64,000 nt of DNA from Chromobotia macracanthus (GCA_036877525.1 JAZGTH010000147.1:1-64000); one strand, 5' to 3'. Positions 13,601 through 26,225 are shown, numbered from the stretch's first letter. Translations and numbers: made by a program. Notes: generated by a model from the sequence alone, not told the origin.

Positions 13601-16600
13601 TTTATAGTCACCAGTGTACTCTGTGTTCATCTGTGTTTATCAGACTTTTATATCTGTAGTTTAAGAAACAGAAACAGAAGCACTCATGGATACTTTCTGT
13701 TTCAGAATATCATAAACAGGGAATTCTGTTTTCTGTAATCAGGTCTCTCTTGTTTCATGTCATTCTCATGCTCCTGACATTTTTATTAAACTTAATCATT
13801 TTAATTTGTTAATTTGCACTGTAATATTTGAGATTGCGTTTGTGTTACATTTAATTATTGCACCATGTTATTATTAGTATTTTTATATTTTATTTTACAT
13901 TTTTTACATAATGTACTAGCCTAAAAGAGTACAAAGGAAACCAAACTATACAACCATAATCCCATCAAACCCATCAAACAGTAGAAAACATAAAGCAAAT
14001 AAAAATAAAAAAAACATCAGAAAACAACAACAAGAGGATGTTTAACAGTCAGAGCATAATCATCAGATACACTTCAGCTGTCAGAGTGAATTCAGTTGTT
14101 ACAGTGAGAACAAGGTAATACACAATTCAGTTTTGAGATTGGCATAGTTTGAAATTGGCGATGAGATGTGGGCTCCAAGGAACATCTTTTAAGCCCAAAT
14201 AATGGCATGATAATTTAATCTAAGAGCTTGAAAAAAGATACAGGTATACAGATAGGTAAATTCTGAAAAAGGTGTCCATTTGTGGCCATTGTGGCCAAGT
14301 GACCATTTTAATTGCATTAATTTGGCCATTCATAGATAGCAGAAGGAGCCTCCACCGCTCTATATTTTCTTTTAATTTGTCAGTGCTGGCTAAAAGGTTT
14401 CATTTAAATATTAATTTAGAGTTTTTTGGAACCACAATATCAAGGTATGTGAAGTGGTCTTCAACTATTTTAAAAGGCAAGGGACCAACCTGGCTGGGGT
14501 TTGTGTGTCTAGCAAGTGACATAAACTCACTTTTGGACCAGTTAATAGTATACCCAGAGATTTTTCCAAAAGCATTAATAAAATCAAGCAGATGGGGAAC
14601 TGATTTGGCTGGATCAGAAAGATATATTAATAGATCATTAGCATATCGACTAACTAAAGCTTCAGCATTTCCAGTCTTTATTCCATGTGTTTGTGGGTGA
14701 CTTCTAATCTCTATGGCTAGTGGTTCCAACACAATATCAAAGAGGAGAGGGGGAAGAGGATCTCCTCGCCTAACTCCTCGACACAATTCAAATTCAATTC
14801 AAAAGGAGACAAACATTGCTAAAGGAAAGGCGACCTGGTATAAACCCAGTTTGGTCTGGGTTACGATTATTGAGATGTGTTGTCCAAGTCTGTTTGCCAA
14901 TACTTTTATCACCTTCTGATCGACACTGATGAGCGATATAGATGTATAATTGGCCGGGTCAGTGTTGTCTTTTCTCTCTTTCACAAGTCATTAATCATTC
15001 TCAGTAAATAAGGGGCTAGTTTTAAAGAAAAGGCTTTATATTATTAGTATGATTTATTGCAGCATTTTAAGTTATTGGGTGAAAATAGTTTTTGTTAAAC
15101 ACTGTAATTGTAATTATTAATGCTTTTTATAAATGCTCACATTTATTGATCTTGTTTAATGTTTTTTATATTACTTTTTCAACTTTCAACAGATTATTAG
15201 CTGTTTGTTTTTTGCAATCATTATTTTATTTATGATGAATGGACATGAATAAACAAAATACAATAGTTTATATTAATAAATTTAAATGAACCTATCTTAG
15301 TAAATGTAGATTAGTAAATTGAGTCTTGTTGTAACCTAATATCTCACTGTATCAGTAACTGTAACTAATTTTAACAAATTTTACATTATTTATTGATGCA
15401 GGCATGTTTAAATAGCACAGGAGCCGGAGAAAGTCAGATCACCGCTGTGTATAAACTCAAAATATGTAAATTAATCAGCGATCTGAGTGCATAATTACTT
15501 TCCACATAATTACTTTTCATGTGTTACGTATTTAGATCACAGGAAAACACTGTACAGATAAAGAGTTATATAAGTGTTATATAAAACAAGGCTTTCTAAT
15601 GCAAGTCTCAAAGTTGTAGCAGAACAAACAGTTTCTGAGTCTTGTGAGAAAGATCTGTTAGAGGAATCACGTGATGATGTTCATGTGTCACACTGACCAT
15701 CAGAAGATGCTTCCTGAAGAACATAAATTTCTGATCTGCTGAGAAATTATTGATTAGCTCTTAATTTATCCAACTGATTATAAGGTTCATAATGATAAAA
15801 GATTGAGCCTATTGTAAATATGTATACACAGAGCAGTGCTGGTGTGAATCAGAGCACAGAAACAAGTGTAAACAAGTGTAGTATTTCTGAAAGTTTCATT
15901 TGATTTAAGTATAACTATATGATTCGTTTATCTGGATTTAAACTTCCACATCATCTGCACATAACGTGACATTATGATTCTTGTCTAAAGTTTATTTTTA
16001 ATAACAGTTCAGAGTTTAATAAGAGTTCAGAGTAATATACAGTGAGGAGTCCCTGTCTCTCTTTCAACAGTCACCCTCTTATAACGTATAACAAAACATG
16101 AGTGCGTGTGTAAATAAATGATTTTATGTCTGTCATGTAATGAACAAATCAACAGTGTTTCAATGAAAACGTCACTGATATAAACATCCTGATACATAAC
16201 ATTACATATACCATCTGAAGAGTTATTAAGAGTCTATAGCTACTGTAGTCTACTGTACTGAAGATGTGCTGTGAACATGACAACAGATTAAATACAAAAC
16301 AATATTATATACAGTAAACAGTCCGTCTTTTATTTAACCTGTTTCATCTAAAACTCTTCAGGAGTTCAGACATTGTTTCTGGGTCATGAATGATGGAGCG
16401 GGTCACATACATGATGATTCTGCCCTGTGAACACGTTCAGTTTGTCGATTTTATTTATACAGAGCTTGTATAAGAGTCTACTGGAGGATAATTAACAACA
16501 ATAATTAAATATATGCAAAACACACAATCATATAAATATACATATATATGTACTGCACAGGATTTATAATTTATATGTGAATGTGTTGATGTCTTGCATT

Positions 16601-18124
16601 CATTTTAACATCTGTATTAATATAATTTCTCTTCTGTTTTCAGGAATCATCATCATTGTGATTTTACCAGTTTTACTCATGATGGCAAATGAAAGAATGT
16701 TTTATAAATGTTATTATCACTTCGACTGTAAGTATGTGATGAATTATGATGTAATTATTATAACTGTATAAATGTGTCAGTCATGTGTGATTATCAGTGT
16801 TGGGAGTAAATGCAGTACAGTAATCTGATTATTTGTTACAGTAATAGATTCCTGTAATCACATCACTAACTTACTGTATTTACTGTATTTACGGTCATGT
16901 TAATTTGTTTACACGTTTCTAAGAGAAAAATATTATTTTGTATTATTTATGTCCAGTTATGTGTCTGTGACAGTTTAAAGTGTGTAGACAGATTTATTGT
17001 TTATTGATACACAACACAGTCAAACACACACACACACACACACACACACTGATGTCAACAGATTTGCGACACTTTGATCTCGCGGTCACACAGTCTGATG
17101 GTTCATGTATCTGTCAATCATTCCAGACAAATTCACACTGAATCTGTTTGAAAGTGTTTGAGACTGTGACTGTACATGCAGCAATATTCAGTGTTAATGA
17201 ATAATGTTCTCTGAATCACTTGAACTGTGTTTCATTTATAGAGAAGTGTGTGTAACAGGATTCATTCACAGTGTGTTCATTACTGTGTTTCTCATGCTTC
17301 TGGTTGTCATAATCACTCATATCTTTATATGTGTAATGATGAGTCTGGCACTGGAGGATCCCTGTGCAGCATTTATTAAACACAGGCAGGGGCGACAAAC
17401 AACAAACAAGGTTAGCAAAGGCAGAACGGTAAACAGGCGAGGGTCGAGTCAGGCAGCAAACAGGAAAACCAGAGTAAACCGTCCAAGAACAAAACCACAG
17501 GAAACCCACAGACAACGAAACCGCTCACAAGACCCCAAAACAAGACCCCACGTCATGTGAGTGTTTGTAGACAGCTTATATAGAGCGGAAATGAAGAACC
17601 AGTGAACAGGACATGATCAAACCTGAGGAATGTGGCATTATGGGTAATGTAGTCCAGAACCGAGATTAGTATTCTGCTGATGGTTCCCTCTGGTGGTGTG
17701 GAGGAGCTGGAGCAGGAACCTCCTCTGTAACAATATGAACTTGTCAAGAGATTCACATAAACATGCACAAGTAAATATTCATGAACACAAGTGAGTTCTG
17801 CCCAAGAAAGAAGTGCAGTGCACAAGTCACTTTTGTTTCCTTCAGCAGAAGTGTGTCAGTGTCACAACTCCCAGATTCAGTGAACATGTCTGTTCAGTGT
17901 GTGATGTAGTATTTAAACAGACAGATGAACAACACAGATCCAATAGCGGTTAACAGTCTTTATTCAGACAGAGAGCTCATACAGCAGGTGAGCAAACAGA
18001 AACAGATGCGGGGCGGGGAGGGAGACAGCGGGGCAGCGGGGACCGGGAGGGTGACGGGCGGAGCAGGAGGGAGGCCGGGCGGGGAGAGCAAGAGCGGCAC
18101 TGCGGGATCAAGAGGAGAGAGAGA

Positions 18125-18156
<32 letters not shown>

Positions 18157-20261
18157 GAGCAACCGGACAGCGAGTCTGTAACAGAGGAGCGCAGAACAGA
18201 GAGAGACAACAAAACACACGGCTGAGGTCTCAGACCAGACCAGACCAGACCAGACAAAACAAGCGGTATAAACCGAGACGATCTGACAATGGACGCAAAA
18301 CGAGAGGAGAATATAAAGAGGAAAAATCAACAACAACAACACAGACTGTGTGATCACACCGACAACCTCCCCAACACTGATGATCAGATGAATGTGTTAT
18401 TATTCACACATGCTGTTTTAGTCTTTATTAAATGATGATGATGGTGATGGTTTTGAGTTGAAGAGCAGAAACTGTTTCATCTTTAATGTTCAGTTCTTCA
18501 GTGGTTTCACGATCATTTCATGATGATGTGTATTTGATTTCTGATCACATCTTCTTGTGTTGAGTGTTCAGCTCAGATTAACACTGTTACTGTATGAAAG
18601 TGTCATTAATGGAGACATTCTCACTCTTTTTCAGGGTCAATTGAGGTCATAAGAACAGTGCAGCTGATTGTCACATTAGTTCTGAATGCAGTAATGATCG
18701 CTCTTTACATCTTTACACTGGAAAATAAAACAGGTATGATGTTAAATTTAATAACATTAGCCATGAAGACACTGTATCCCTGATCCAGCACATATAACTA
18801 GACCTTCACACACAGTTTATGTTAACAGATCATGAGCTTCTCATATGCACACAACACTTACTGTAAATACAGGAATATACGGTTCTGTGCAGACGCTTTA
18901 AGCGTTTGTTAAGTGTAACATGACGTTGTGTTTAAAAATAATGCCTTTTTATTTACCAATAAACCTCATACAACCCTTAGTGCAGAAAACATGATACTTA
19001 TAAAACATGTTCATAATTATTATATTATTATTATTATCATATGAATGATCATATTCTGTACAAGCACATTTTACCAATTCAAACCACATCAGTCTTAATA
19101 ACTGCTATTAATTCTGTATATAATCATTTATACATGAAATATAATTGTTAACAAGGGCTTAAGGTGAAAAAGTCTTTACATCAGGTGTGTATTATTATTA
19201 AACAGGTTGTCTTTTACATGTAGTATCTGTTCTTATCAGTCTGATACGTCCACTACCCGGGGACTTTATATTAAATTGATTGTTGCATCACGGTTTATGG
19301 GCAGTTGTGGCCTACTGCCCACTGCTCTGGGTGTGTGTGTGTTCACGACTTGCAGTGTGTGTTCACTCCTCACCAGTGATGGTTAAATGGTTAAATTAGG
19401 TGTGAGAGTATCAGGAACCCTTTAGTCTCCAGCGCCACCATTTTCCAGAACTGCAACCTACCTGGAGTCTCCAGAAGTAGCAGGTGTCAGAGTCTCAGAG
19501 ACTTTGATAAGGTGAAGAATCCTGAAACATCCCCACTTAATAAGAATCACAAGCTGAAGTGTCATGAAATACTTGACCAGAGACATTTTAAAAGCTTTCA
19601 TGATCAGATGAGTTGAGAGAGAGTCTTGAGGGACCAGCAGCAGTCGTGATGTGAGCTGCTACTAACACTGAGCGAGAGGAGCTTTCAGAGTTGAGATGGA
19701 GACTCAACCTGATTTTAATGACCTGCTGCTGCAGTCAGAGTTTCTCATACTGTACTGAAGATACTGCATATGAAGAGCTGCTGTGAGAATATGGGTTTCC
19801 TGTCTGCTCTGTAACTGTCATTTTATGAAGGGAAATAATAGAAGCACTGTAATGAAAATGTGTTAAAGAAGGTGATGTTTATATGTGTGTAATTCACAGA
19901 TCCTATCGGATGGGCCTGTGTGATGGTGTTGCTGCAGATACTCTGGGCTGTTGTGAGATTCACAGATCAGTCTTATTTCTCTATTTCTCTGGGTAAAGTA
20001 TTGATTATTCACTTTATTCACCCTCTCTGTGTGATTCTGTGTTTTCTACTGTAATCTTCATCAGTTTGTCTACATGTGCAGTTATAGAGTTGAGATGATT
20101 GTGATTTTAATCAACACACAATGTTATGTGTCAGTGTTATTATACAGAGATCTTACAGTGTGTATCTAGAGTAAATACAGTTATTGGAAGAAATTCTCCA
20201 AGATTTCACATTGTTACACATTAAACATGAAAGTGTGTGACTGAAAGTGATATATATATAT

Positions 20262-20309
<48 letters not shown>

Positions 20310-22004
20310 TGTTATATTGTCATAACGTTATTATTTATATAATTAACATTTGAATTAAACTTTCATTACAGATTTTCATCGTTTTGTCACTGTGTATCTG
20401 TTTGGATCAGTTGGTGTTGTTTTAATCAGCGCTGTTACACTGATGACTGAATTGATACTGAAAACAGGTGAGAAAACACAACACTTTTAACAGTTTTAAC
20501 GTGTATTTGTAAGATTCACCAAATAAACTTTATTTATCTTTATTGGGTGACCAAATACAGAAATATTTTAATGTTTTATCTTAAATTAATTTTTGTTGGA
20601 GCCAAAAAGTGTAATAGTTAATGTACCACTAGAGGGCAGTATAAACTTTGATGCGATGTGGTCAGTATCATCTGCTCATGTGTGGAGTTGTTTTATGTGT
20701 GACTTTTCACAGTCATCTTCTCACAGTCATCTTCTCATAGCATCCTCTGATAGTCATCTTCTCACAGTCATCTTCTCATAGCATCCTCTGATAGTCATCT
20801 TCTCACAGTCATCTTCTCACAGTCATCTTCTCATAGCATCCTCACATTGTTTATTTTAAGCTATGTGAAGATCAGTTATCACCCTGTCCCGGCTTATAGG
20901 AAAGTCATTGCAATTTTAATCAAACTATTTTGAGCTGAATTCACTAAAGCAACTGTGCTACAGATAAACTACAGTAAAACATTAAAACAATCACTTCTCA
21001 TTTGTTAATGAAATTATTGAATTAATTTGACTTTTCTGATGATAATGTTTAATTGTGTTTCTCTTCAGTTAATGGTGAGCGTGCAGTGATGGATCTGAGA
21101 TTCACTGTCTTTCCCTCTGAATGTTTCTTCATCATGTCTGTGATGATTTCAGGACAACTTGCATCCAGTGAGTAAAAACTGAAATTATTTCAAACCATCA
21201 GTTCACATTATATGAGCTGATCTTCATATGAGCTGATCTTCATATGAGCTGGTCTCCATATGAGCTGGTCTCCATATGAGCTGGTCTCCATATGAGCTGA
21301 TCTCCATATGAGCTGGTCTCCATATGAGCTGATCTCCATATGAGCTGGTCTCCATATGAGCTGGTCTCCATATGAGCTGGTCTCCATATGAGCTGACCTT
21401 CATATGAGCTGACCTTCATATGAGCTGATCGTCATATGAGATGATCGTCATATGAGATGATCGTCATATGAGATGATTGTCATATGAGATGATCGTCATA
21501 TGAGATGATCTTCATATGAGCTGGTCTCCATATGAGCTGGTCTCCATATGAGCTGGTCTCCATATGAGCTGGTCGTCATATGAGCTTGTCTTCATATGAG
21601 CTTGTCTTCATATGTGCTGTTCTTCATATGTGCTGATCTTCATATGTGCTGTTCTTCATATGTGCTGTTCTTCATATGTGCTGTTCTTCATATGTGCTGT
21701 TCTTCATATGTGCTGTTCTTCATATGTGCTGTTCTTCATATAAGATGATCTTCACTTTGTTTTCTGTTTGTCATGTTTTCTTTTAATTCCATTCTGGATG
21801 GTTTTATAAGTCTTATGTATTAATTTAACTGTATTGAATGTTGTGAAACATTTGTTCAGTTGTGTGTCTCGACTACTTTATCTTCAGTGTAAGTGTGTGA
21901 TGTTATCATTCATGTATCTCACACACCTGATGTGTCTGTGTTTGTGTTTGACTGACAGTGAGTGTTTAATAACTGAGAGACTCACAACACAAGAGTGTGT
22001 GATG

Positions 22005-22052
<48 letters not shown>

Positions 22053-22877
22053 CACAGATGCTGATCTATTTGTTAGTCCCAGGAGATCACACAACATTCA
22101 GAAAAAATATTTTATCATTAATCTTTTTTACTATGAACTGTTCAGTCAGAATTAGCATGAAAGCTTAAACAAGTTCTTCTGAATTCAGCCATTAATCTGA
22201 ATGATCAGACTGTGTTTAACTGATATAAACACACTGTCAGAGTCACTAATACATTCACTTAGAAACTTCTAGATTCAAGTGACAGCAGTTCCTGAAATCT
22301 AGAGATCCATCTAGAAAGCGACATTGTATGTTTGTATCTACATGAACACATCTGAGCTTGAACTGAGAATGAACAGATTCACTGATCCACTAAATATCTT
22401 CTCTTACAGAGGTCAAGCAGTGTTTTCAGTCCTGTCAGGTTAGTATCATTTATACAGCTGCACTGATCTTAGACTTTAGCCTCATGTTACATAACTCATA
22501 TTGTTTATGTGACGTGTTTTACTCTCAACACAGACTGCAGTGAGATCTAGACTAACTTCAGCCAACACATCACAGCAGAACCAGAACCAGCATTCTCAGG
22601 TGAGATTAATCTGATTTTACACTTGAGCTGTAATTAAAGAAAATTATTTATATCATGTTGAATTACTACCCTAAAGCAGAAAGATTTAGTGAAGACAATG
22701 TTTTAAATATCCTGAACACAGACAGCAGCAGATTGTGATGAGACTCCAGCTACTGGATCAAACCAGAACCAGAACCCCCCAGAATCTCAAGAACTGAATC
22801 CTCTGATGAAGACTCAAGAGTCTGATAATAGAGAAATAGAAGATACTCAACCTGATTCAGTGGAAACACAAACATAA
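4696..22877 (+). CDS. Gene 1: multi-pass membrane protein, Ig-V/multi-TM family (3' part)
   Basis: Thirteen coding exons can be chained with canonical splice sites: 4696-4782, 7357-7449, 7586-7660, 7854-7967, 8299-8433, 16644-16727, 18635-18733, 19900-19992, 20372-20467, 21069-21167, 22410-22438, 22534-22599 and 22722-22877 (TAA stop). They code about 408 residues. Exons 1-10 each have a length divisible by three and phase 1-1 borders, and nearly every one carries a hydrophobic helix (for example FCPNIIMFFAFIFWGV, IIIIVILPVLLMM, VQLIVTLVLNAVMIALYIF), giving about ten membrane passes. The last three exons code a soluble tail rich in Gln, Asn, Glu and Thr, presumably cytoplasmic. Exons 1-4 are paralogous to 54842-55910 of gene 2 with lengths 87/87, 93/93, 75/72 and 114/114. 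By analogy the missing 5' part, left of the window, should code a signal peptide and V-set Ig domains. I do not recognise a named orthologue; ligand or receptor function is inference. Confidence 0.82.
4838..6640 (-). mobile_element. Degenerate Tc1/mariner-like DNA transposon in intron 1 of gene 1
   Basis: The left end starts with a motif typical of fish Tc1-like termini (tcatggtcaaaattattgcc) and the right part again has gtgccgataattgtgtcc near 6440. Between them the minus strand carries a decayed transposase; near its start the translation reads DVQQKIIELHK, typical of the N-terminal helix-turn-helix region of Tc1-like transposases. Many stops and indels break the frame. A 30-bp tandem repeat has expanded inside the transposase-derived sequence. 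The element lies wholly in the intron between exons 4696-4782 and 7357-7449. End coordinates are approximate. Confidence 0.75.
5170..5575. repeat. 30-bp minisatellite inside the Tc1-like element
   Basis: About thirteen copies of a 30-bp unit with core tctatagggttcaggtcagg, with a few variant units carrying a short deletion (cccactgttatacggttcag). The unit is a piece of the transposase-derived sequence, and only the copy at the right end continues into the rest of the transposon (gggaggaccatggcag). The period is divisible by three, which keeps frames open artificially. Confidence 0.85.
6660..7356 (+). repeat. Exon-derived tandem repeat: splice acceptor plus 5' half of exon 2 of gene 1
   Basis: About nine imperfect copies, 70-78 bp each, precede the true exon at 7357. 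Each copy contains an acceptor (gtttcag) followed by the first ~45 bases of the exon, coding SVSETLCCCALYI, and then an intron-like stretch (gaataatgtttgtgattatt) leading to the next acceptor. Only the last copy continues into the rest of the exon, coding LRPLVLLWAAPYIDEF, and a donor at 7450. The paralogous exon in gene 2 (55038-55130) is single copy, so amplification occurred after the duplication. Confidence 0.9.
8928..13645. repeat. 67-bp minisatellite, about 70 copies, in intron 5 of gene 1
   Basis: A long array of a 67-bp unit that includes cagtgtactctgtgttcatc, tgtgtgtttatcatacagag and agtgtctgatgacacattta. Most copies are almost identical, differing at a few sites (catacag/cgtacag, ctgtg/ctgcg). 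Several patches are degraded by indels and AT-rich runs (about 9935-9950, 10415-10500, 11643-11700, 11850-12015, 12580-12790, 13090-13115, 13465-13500). Each unit holds a pyrimidine-rich cag acceptor-like motif, but no coding exon follows. Intron 5 is expanded to 8.2 kb mainly by this array. Confidence 0.95.
13940..14995 (-). mobile_element. L1-like LINE remnant (reverse transcriptase fragments)
   Basis: On the minus strand two blocks resemble L1-clade reverse transcriptase. The block at 14984-14799 reads TDPANYTSISLISVDQKV and VLANRLGQHIS, matching the fingers region. The block at 14786-14400 reads GVRRGDPLPPLLFDIVLEPLA and then RYANDLLIYLSDP, the latter being the active-site box with Asn in place of the first catalytic Asp. 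The sequence between the blocks is deleted. The copy is dead by deletion and by active-site change. It lies in intron 5 of gene 1, opposite to the gene. Confidence 0.82.
14996..16643. other. AT-rich intron sequence, no feature seen
   Basis: The remainder of intron 5 of gene 1. It is AT-rich and apparently single copy, with only short open frames and no motif or family similarity that I can support. It ends with the pyrimidine-rich acceptor ttctcttctgttttcag before exon 16644-16727. Confidence 0.5.
17021..17049. repeat. (CA)n microsatellite
   Basis: About thirteen CA dinucleotides in intron 6 of gene 1. Confidence 0.9.
17365..17725. mobile_element. Unclassified interspersed-repeat-like block
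   Basis: A block of higher GC content than its surroundings, starting cagcatttattaaacacagg and ending near ggttccctctggtggtgtgg. Its base composition and its runs of aaacaggcgagggtcgagtc and related words look like a non-autonomous fish repeat. A 118-codon open frame covers part of it but resembles no known protein. The family cannot be named without a repeat library. Confidence 0.4.
17925..18358. mobile_element. GC-rich insertion with (GAT)n run, probably a repeat element
   Basis: A GC-rich island (ggcggggagggagac and similar) in an otherwise AT-rich intron. It contains about ten GAT triplets at 18125-18156 and a short run of ccaga pentamers at 18234-18253. Open frames on both strands come from the low-complexity composition. 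It begins with cagtctttattcagacagag, similar in style to the block at 17365, so both may be related non-autonomous elements. Confidence 0.4.
19290..19400 (+). mobile_element. Deleted SINE fragment
   Basis: The segment gggcagttgtggcctactgc followed by a TG run and gttcactcctcaccagtgat resembles the ends of the tRNA-derived SINE that is more complete at 56718-57105, with the middle (including the B-box region) deleted. It lies in intron 7 of gene 1. Confidence 0.5.
20250..20310. repeat. (TA)n microsatellite
   Basis: About 28 TA dinucleotides with two interruptions (taaa), in intron 8 of gene 1. Confidence 0.9.
20705..20845. repeat. Short tandem repeat based on agtcatcttctc
   Basis: Irregular repetition of agtcatcttctcacagtcat and tcatagcatcctctgatagt, with a higher-order period of about 54 bp seen roughly twice. 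It is in intron 9 of gene 1. Confidence 0.75.
21205..21745. repeat. 16-bp minisatellite with catatg core
   Basis: About 33 copies of a 16-bp unit (catatgagctggtctc and variants), each starting with the palindrome catatg. Variants come in blocks: ggtctc, then gatcgt with atgag-atg changes, then ggtctc again, then catatgtgctgttctt at the right end. The block pattern suggests local expansion of successive variants. It is in intron 10 of gene 1. Confidence 0.9.
22009..22050. repeat. (CA)n microsatellite
   Basis: About 21 CA dinucleotides in intron 10 of gene 1. Confidence 0.9.
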
Positions 22878-22879
22878 TC

Positions 22880-23310
22880 AACAATGAGAGAAGAACATCA
22901 GATCCATCACAAACTCTCATGAGCTCTGATGCTGAGAGATCAGTGATCTTACAGTGAGAGAAGAACATCAGACCCATCACAAACACTCATGAGCTCTGAC
23001 ACGCTGAGAGATCAGTGATCTTACAATGAGAGAAGAACATCAGATCCATCACAAACTCTCATGAGCTCTGACACGCTGAGAGATCAGTGATCTTACAATG
23101 AGAGAAGAACATCAGATCCATCACAAACTCTCATGAGCTCTGACACACTGAGAGATCAGTGATCTTACAATGAGAGAAGAACATCAGATCCATCACAAAC
23201 TCTCATGAGCTCTGACACGATGAGAGATCAGTGATCTTACAGTGAGAGAAGAACATCAGATCCATCACAAACTCTCATGAGCTCTGACACGATGAGAGAT
23301 CAGTGTTATT
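22880..23310. repeat. ~68-bp tandem repeat in the 3' UTR of gene 1
   Basis: About six copies of a 66-70 bp unit containing caatgagagaagaacatcag, ccatcacaaactctcatgag and gagatcagtgatcttac, starting directly after the stop codon at 22877. It would be transcribed as part of the 3' UTR, given that polyadenylation signals occur only downstream at about 23.5 kb. Confidence 0.88.
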
Positions 23311-23507
23311 CATGTATAATGCATGTATAATTGTTTTGCTAATGTGAGCTGTTCTCAGAATATGTTTTTTGCAGTTTTCCGGTTTTCACTCATTTGAAAA
23401 CAGTTGTAAATATGTGCAGGATGTGTTTTGGCTGAAAAATATTTTGCTTTGTATTCAGTGTATCATTTTTAAGAGTAATTCCAGCTGTGACTTGACCAGT
23501 ACAAATG

Positions 23508-23536
23508 AATAAACAGAAAAATAAAGAGTAAATAAA
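23508..23536 (+). promoter_or_regulatory. Polyadenylation signal cluster of gene 1
   Basis: Three AATAAA hexamers at 23508-23513, 23520-23525 and 23531-23536, about 630 bp after the stop codon. They are the first clustered signals on the plus strand and fit the 3' end of gene 1. Confidence 0.55.
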
Positions 23537-24811
23537 CTGACCTTCTCAGTTCCTGGGTCACCTTCACCAATACAGAAGATGTGTGATCTCAGCTCTGTGC
23601 TCATGTTATATTAGATGTGATGAAGGGAAACTGTGATTTTCACACAAAAACTGCTACAGGACAGACATACTGATGCACGTAATACAGCTGAAATCATTTT
23701 TCACATGCGCATGAGAAACATTATCATAGCTCAGTTTTAAACTTAATGCTGAGAGACAGAAGATTGTTTCAGTGCTGAACACTGTATGGATGTTAAATAT
23801 GTAAAATACAGATTCTGCTTTTATCTGCCTGAATATCTACACAGCAGTAACCAGGAAAGTGTTAACAGAAATCTACTTACAGTAAATATCTGAGCTCTGT
23901 TTAATGTAAGACTCAACGATCACAAACAGCTTTCTGTTCATTCTGTTCTGTTCCATTAGCTTTTCATTATAAAGAGAGCTTGAGTCTCAGTTATGATGAA
24001 TAACAGCAGATTTTTAGGGATTTTCTGCCTGTGTGGAAACGTGTCAGAGCTGGACTGAAAAACAGGTTAGCGTATCTATCACCTCATGAAGAGATCCCTG
24101 CACAGAAGAGAGGTTGTAATTCTCCAGATTTCCTTCAGCCTCTACAAGCTGTTTAGTTGTATGACATCACTGTGTTGATCAGAAGATGATCAGCAAGATG
24201 ATCAGAAATGATGAAACATGGAGAATCTCTTGTTTAATAACACAGAAGTGTTTCAGATCTACTGATCACATATTTACAAAATCAACATCGTTTCACACAT
24301 TATTTGTATTTTGAATTGACATTCAAATCTCTGAGTGTTTTTCTATGTTTTAATCTCAATGTTGAAATATAATAAATTTGAATGATTAGATAAACCTTGA
24401 TTTAAGGTTAATCCTTGCAAACTATTAGCTATACAAACTATAATTTTTATTATTAAAAATTGCACATTAACATCTGAAGTGGGCAAGAGGCAATAATGAT
24501 CTTTTAAAAATATTTGAATAAGTGTTTGTTTCACCAAATGAGCATTGAATATGTAACTATAAAATATAATAATTTTTTTCTCCCCTTTTCACTTTCATGT
24601 CACGTTCATTTCTGTCAGGATAAATGAATGAATTCAACATCAAGAGAAGCAAACCTGCAAGAACATAACATCAAGAGAAATAAACCTGCAGGAACATGAC
24701 ATCAAGAGAAACAAACCTGCAGGAACATGACATCAAGAGAAACAAACCTGCAGGAACATGACATCAAGAGAAACAAACCTGCAGGAACATGACATCAAGA
24801 GAAACAAACCT

Positions 24812-24977
24812 GCAACATAGAACCTGTGCTTCAAAATGACAGATGCTTTGCCACCGACGTCCAATTGTGTGAGCCATCTGAAGAGCACAGACAGAGGTAA
24901 GTTTTTACTGTTACATGTGGTTCATTAATTTACTTCACTAATTACTAGTTGCACAGACTCAGTGAACAATGAAACAA
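24812..24977 (+). other. Module copy 1: candidate 5' exon with donor site
   Basis: A unique module embedded in the 31-bp array. An ATG at 24836 opens a 61-nt stretch coding about 20 residues (starting MTDALPPTSN), which ends at 24896 in a strong donor, cagacagag|gtaagt. No acceptor is evident before it, as expected of a first exon. The next plus-strand gene is mif4gd, whose start-codon exon has a good acceptor at about 30626, so the module may be a leader exon of mif4gd. Joined that way, the small frame would end after a few more codons and act as an upstream ORF. This is inference. Confidence 0.35.
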
Positions 24978-26225
24978 AGAAACAAACCTGCAGGAACATA
25001 ACATCAAGAGAAACAAACCTGCAAGAACATGACATCAAGAGAAACAAACCTGCAGGAACATGACATCAAGAGAAACAAACCTGCAAGAACATGACATCAA
25101 GAGAAACAAACCTGCAAGAACATGACATCAAGAGAAACAAACCTGCAGGAACATGACATCAAGAGAAACAAACCTGCAAGAACATGACATCAAGAGAAAC
25201 AAACCTGCAGGAACATGACATCAAGAGAAACAAACCTGCAGGAACATGACATCAAGAGAAACAAACCTGCAAGAACATGACATCAAGAGAAACAAACCTG
25301 CAAGAACATAACATCAAGAGAAACAAACCTGCAAGAACATGACATCAAGAGAAACAAACCTGCAAGAACATGACATCAAGAGAAACAAACCTGCAAGAAC
25401 ATGACATCAAGAGAAACAAACCTGCAAGAACATGACATCAAGAGAAACAAACCTGCAGGAACATGACATCAAGAGAAACAAACCTGCAAGAACATGACAT
25501 CAAGAGAAACAAACCTGCAGGAACATGACATCAAGAGAAACAAACCTGCAGGAACATGACATCAAGAGAAACAAACCTGCAAGAACATGACATCAAGAGA
25601 AACAAACCTGCAAGAACATGACATCAAGAGAAACAAACCTGCAAGAACATGACATCAAGAGAAACACTGCAGAACATGACATCAAGAGAAACAAACCTGC
25701 AAGAACATGACATCAAGAGAAACAAACCTGCAAGAACATGACATCAAGAGAAACAAACCTGCAGGAACATGACATCAAGAGAAACAAACCTGCAGGAACA
25801 TGACATCAAGAGAAACAAACCTGCAGGAACATGACATCAAGAGAAACAAACCTGCAAGAACATGACATCAAGAGAAACAAACCTGCAGGAACATGACATC
25901 AAGAGAAACAAACCTGCAAGAACATGACATCAAGAGAAACAAACCTGCAAGAACATGACATCAAGAGAAACAAACCTGCAAGAACATGACATCAAGAGAA
26001 ACAAACCTGCAAGAACATGACATCAAGAGAAACAAACCTGCAGGAACATGACATCAAGAGAAACAAACCTGCAGGAACATGACATCAAGAGAAACAAACC
26101 TGCAGGAACATGACATCAAGAGAAACAAACCTGCAGGAACGTGACATCAAGAGAAACAAACCTGCAAGAACGTGACATCAAGAGAAACAAACCTGTAAGA
26201 ACATGACATCAAGAGAAACAAACCT

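Noticed and set aside
8928..13645. CRISPR-like regular repetition
   Set aside because: There are no distinct spacers between constant repeats; the whole 67-bp unit is repeated, and the context is a vertebrate intron. The same holds for the other arrays.
14272..14700. 142-codon plus-strand frame
   Set aside because: It is the antisense shadow of the L1-like reverse transcriptase fragment on the minus strand.
17204..18357. Frames of 85-142 codons on both strands
   Set aside because: They fall in GC-rich repeat-like blocks and a GAT triplet run; low-complexity translations with no domain.
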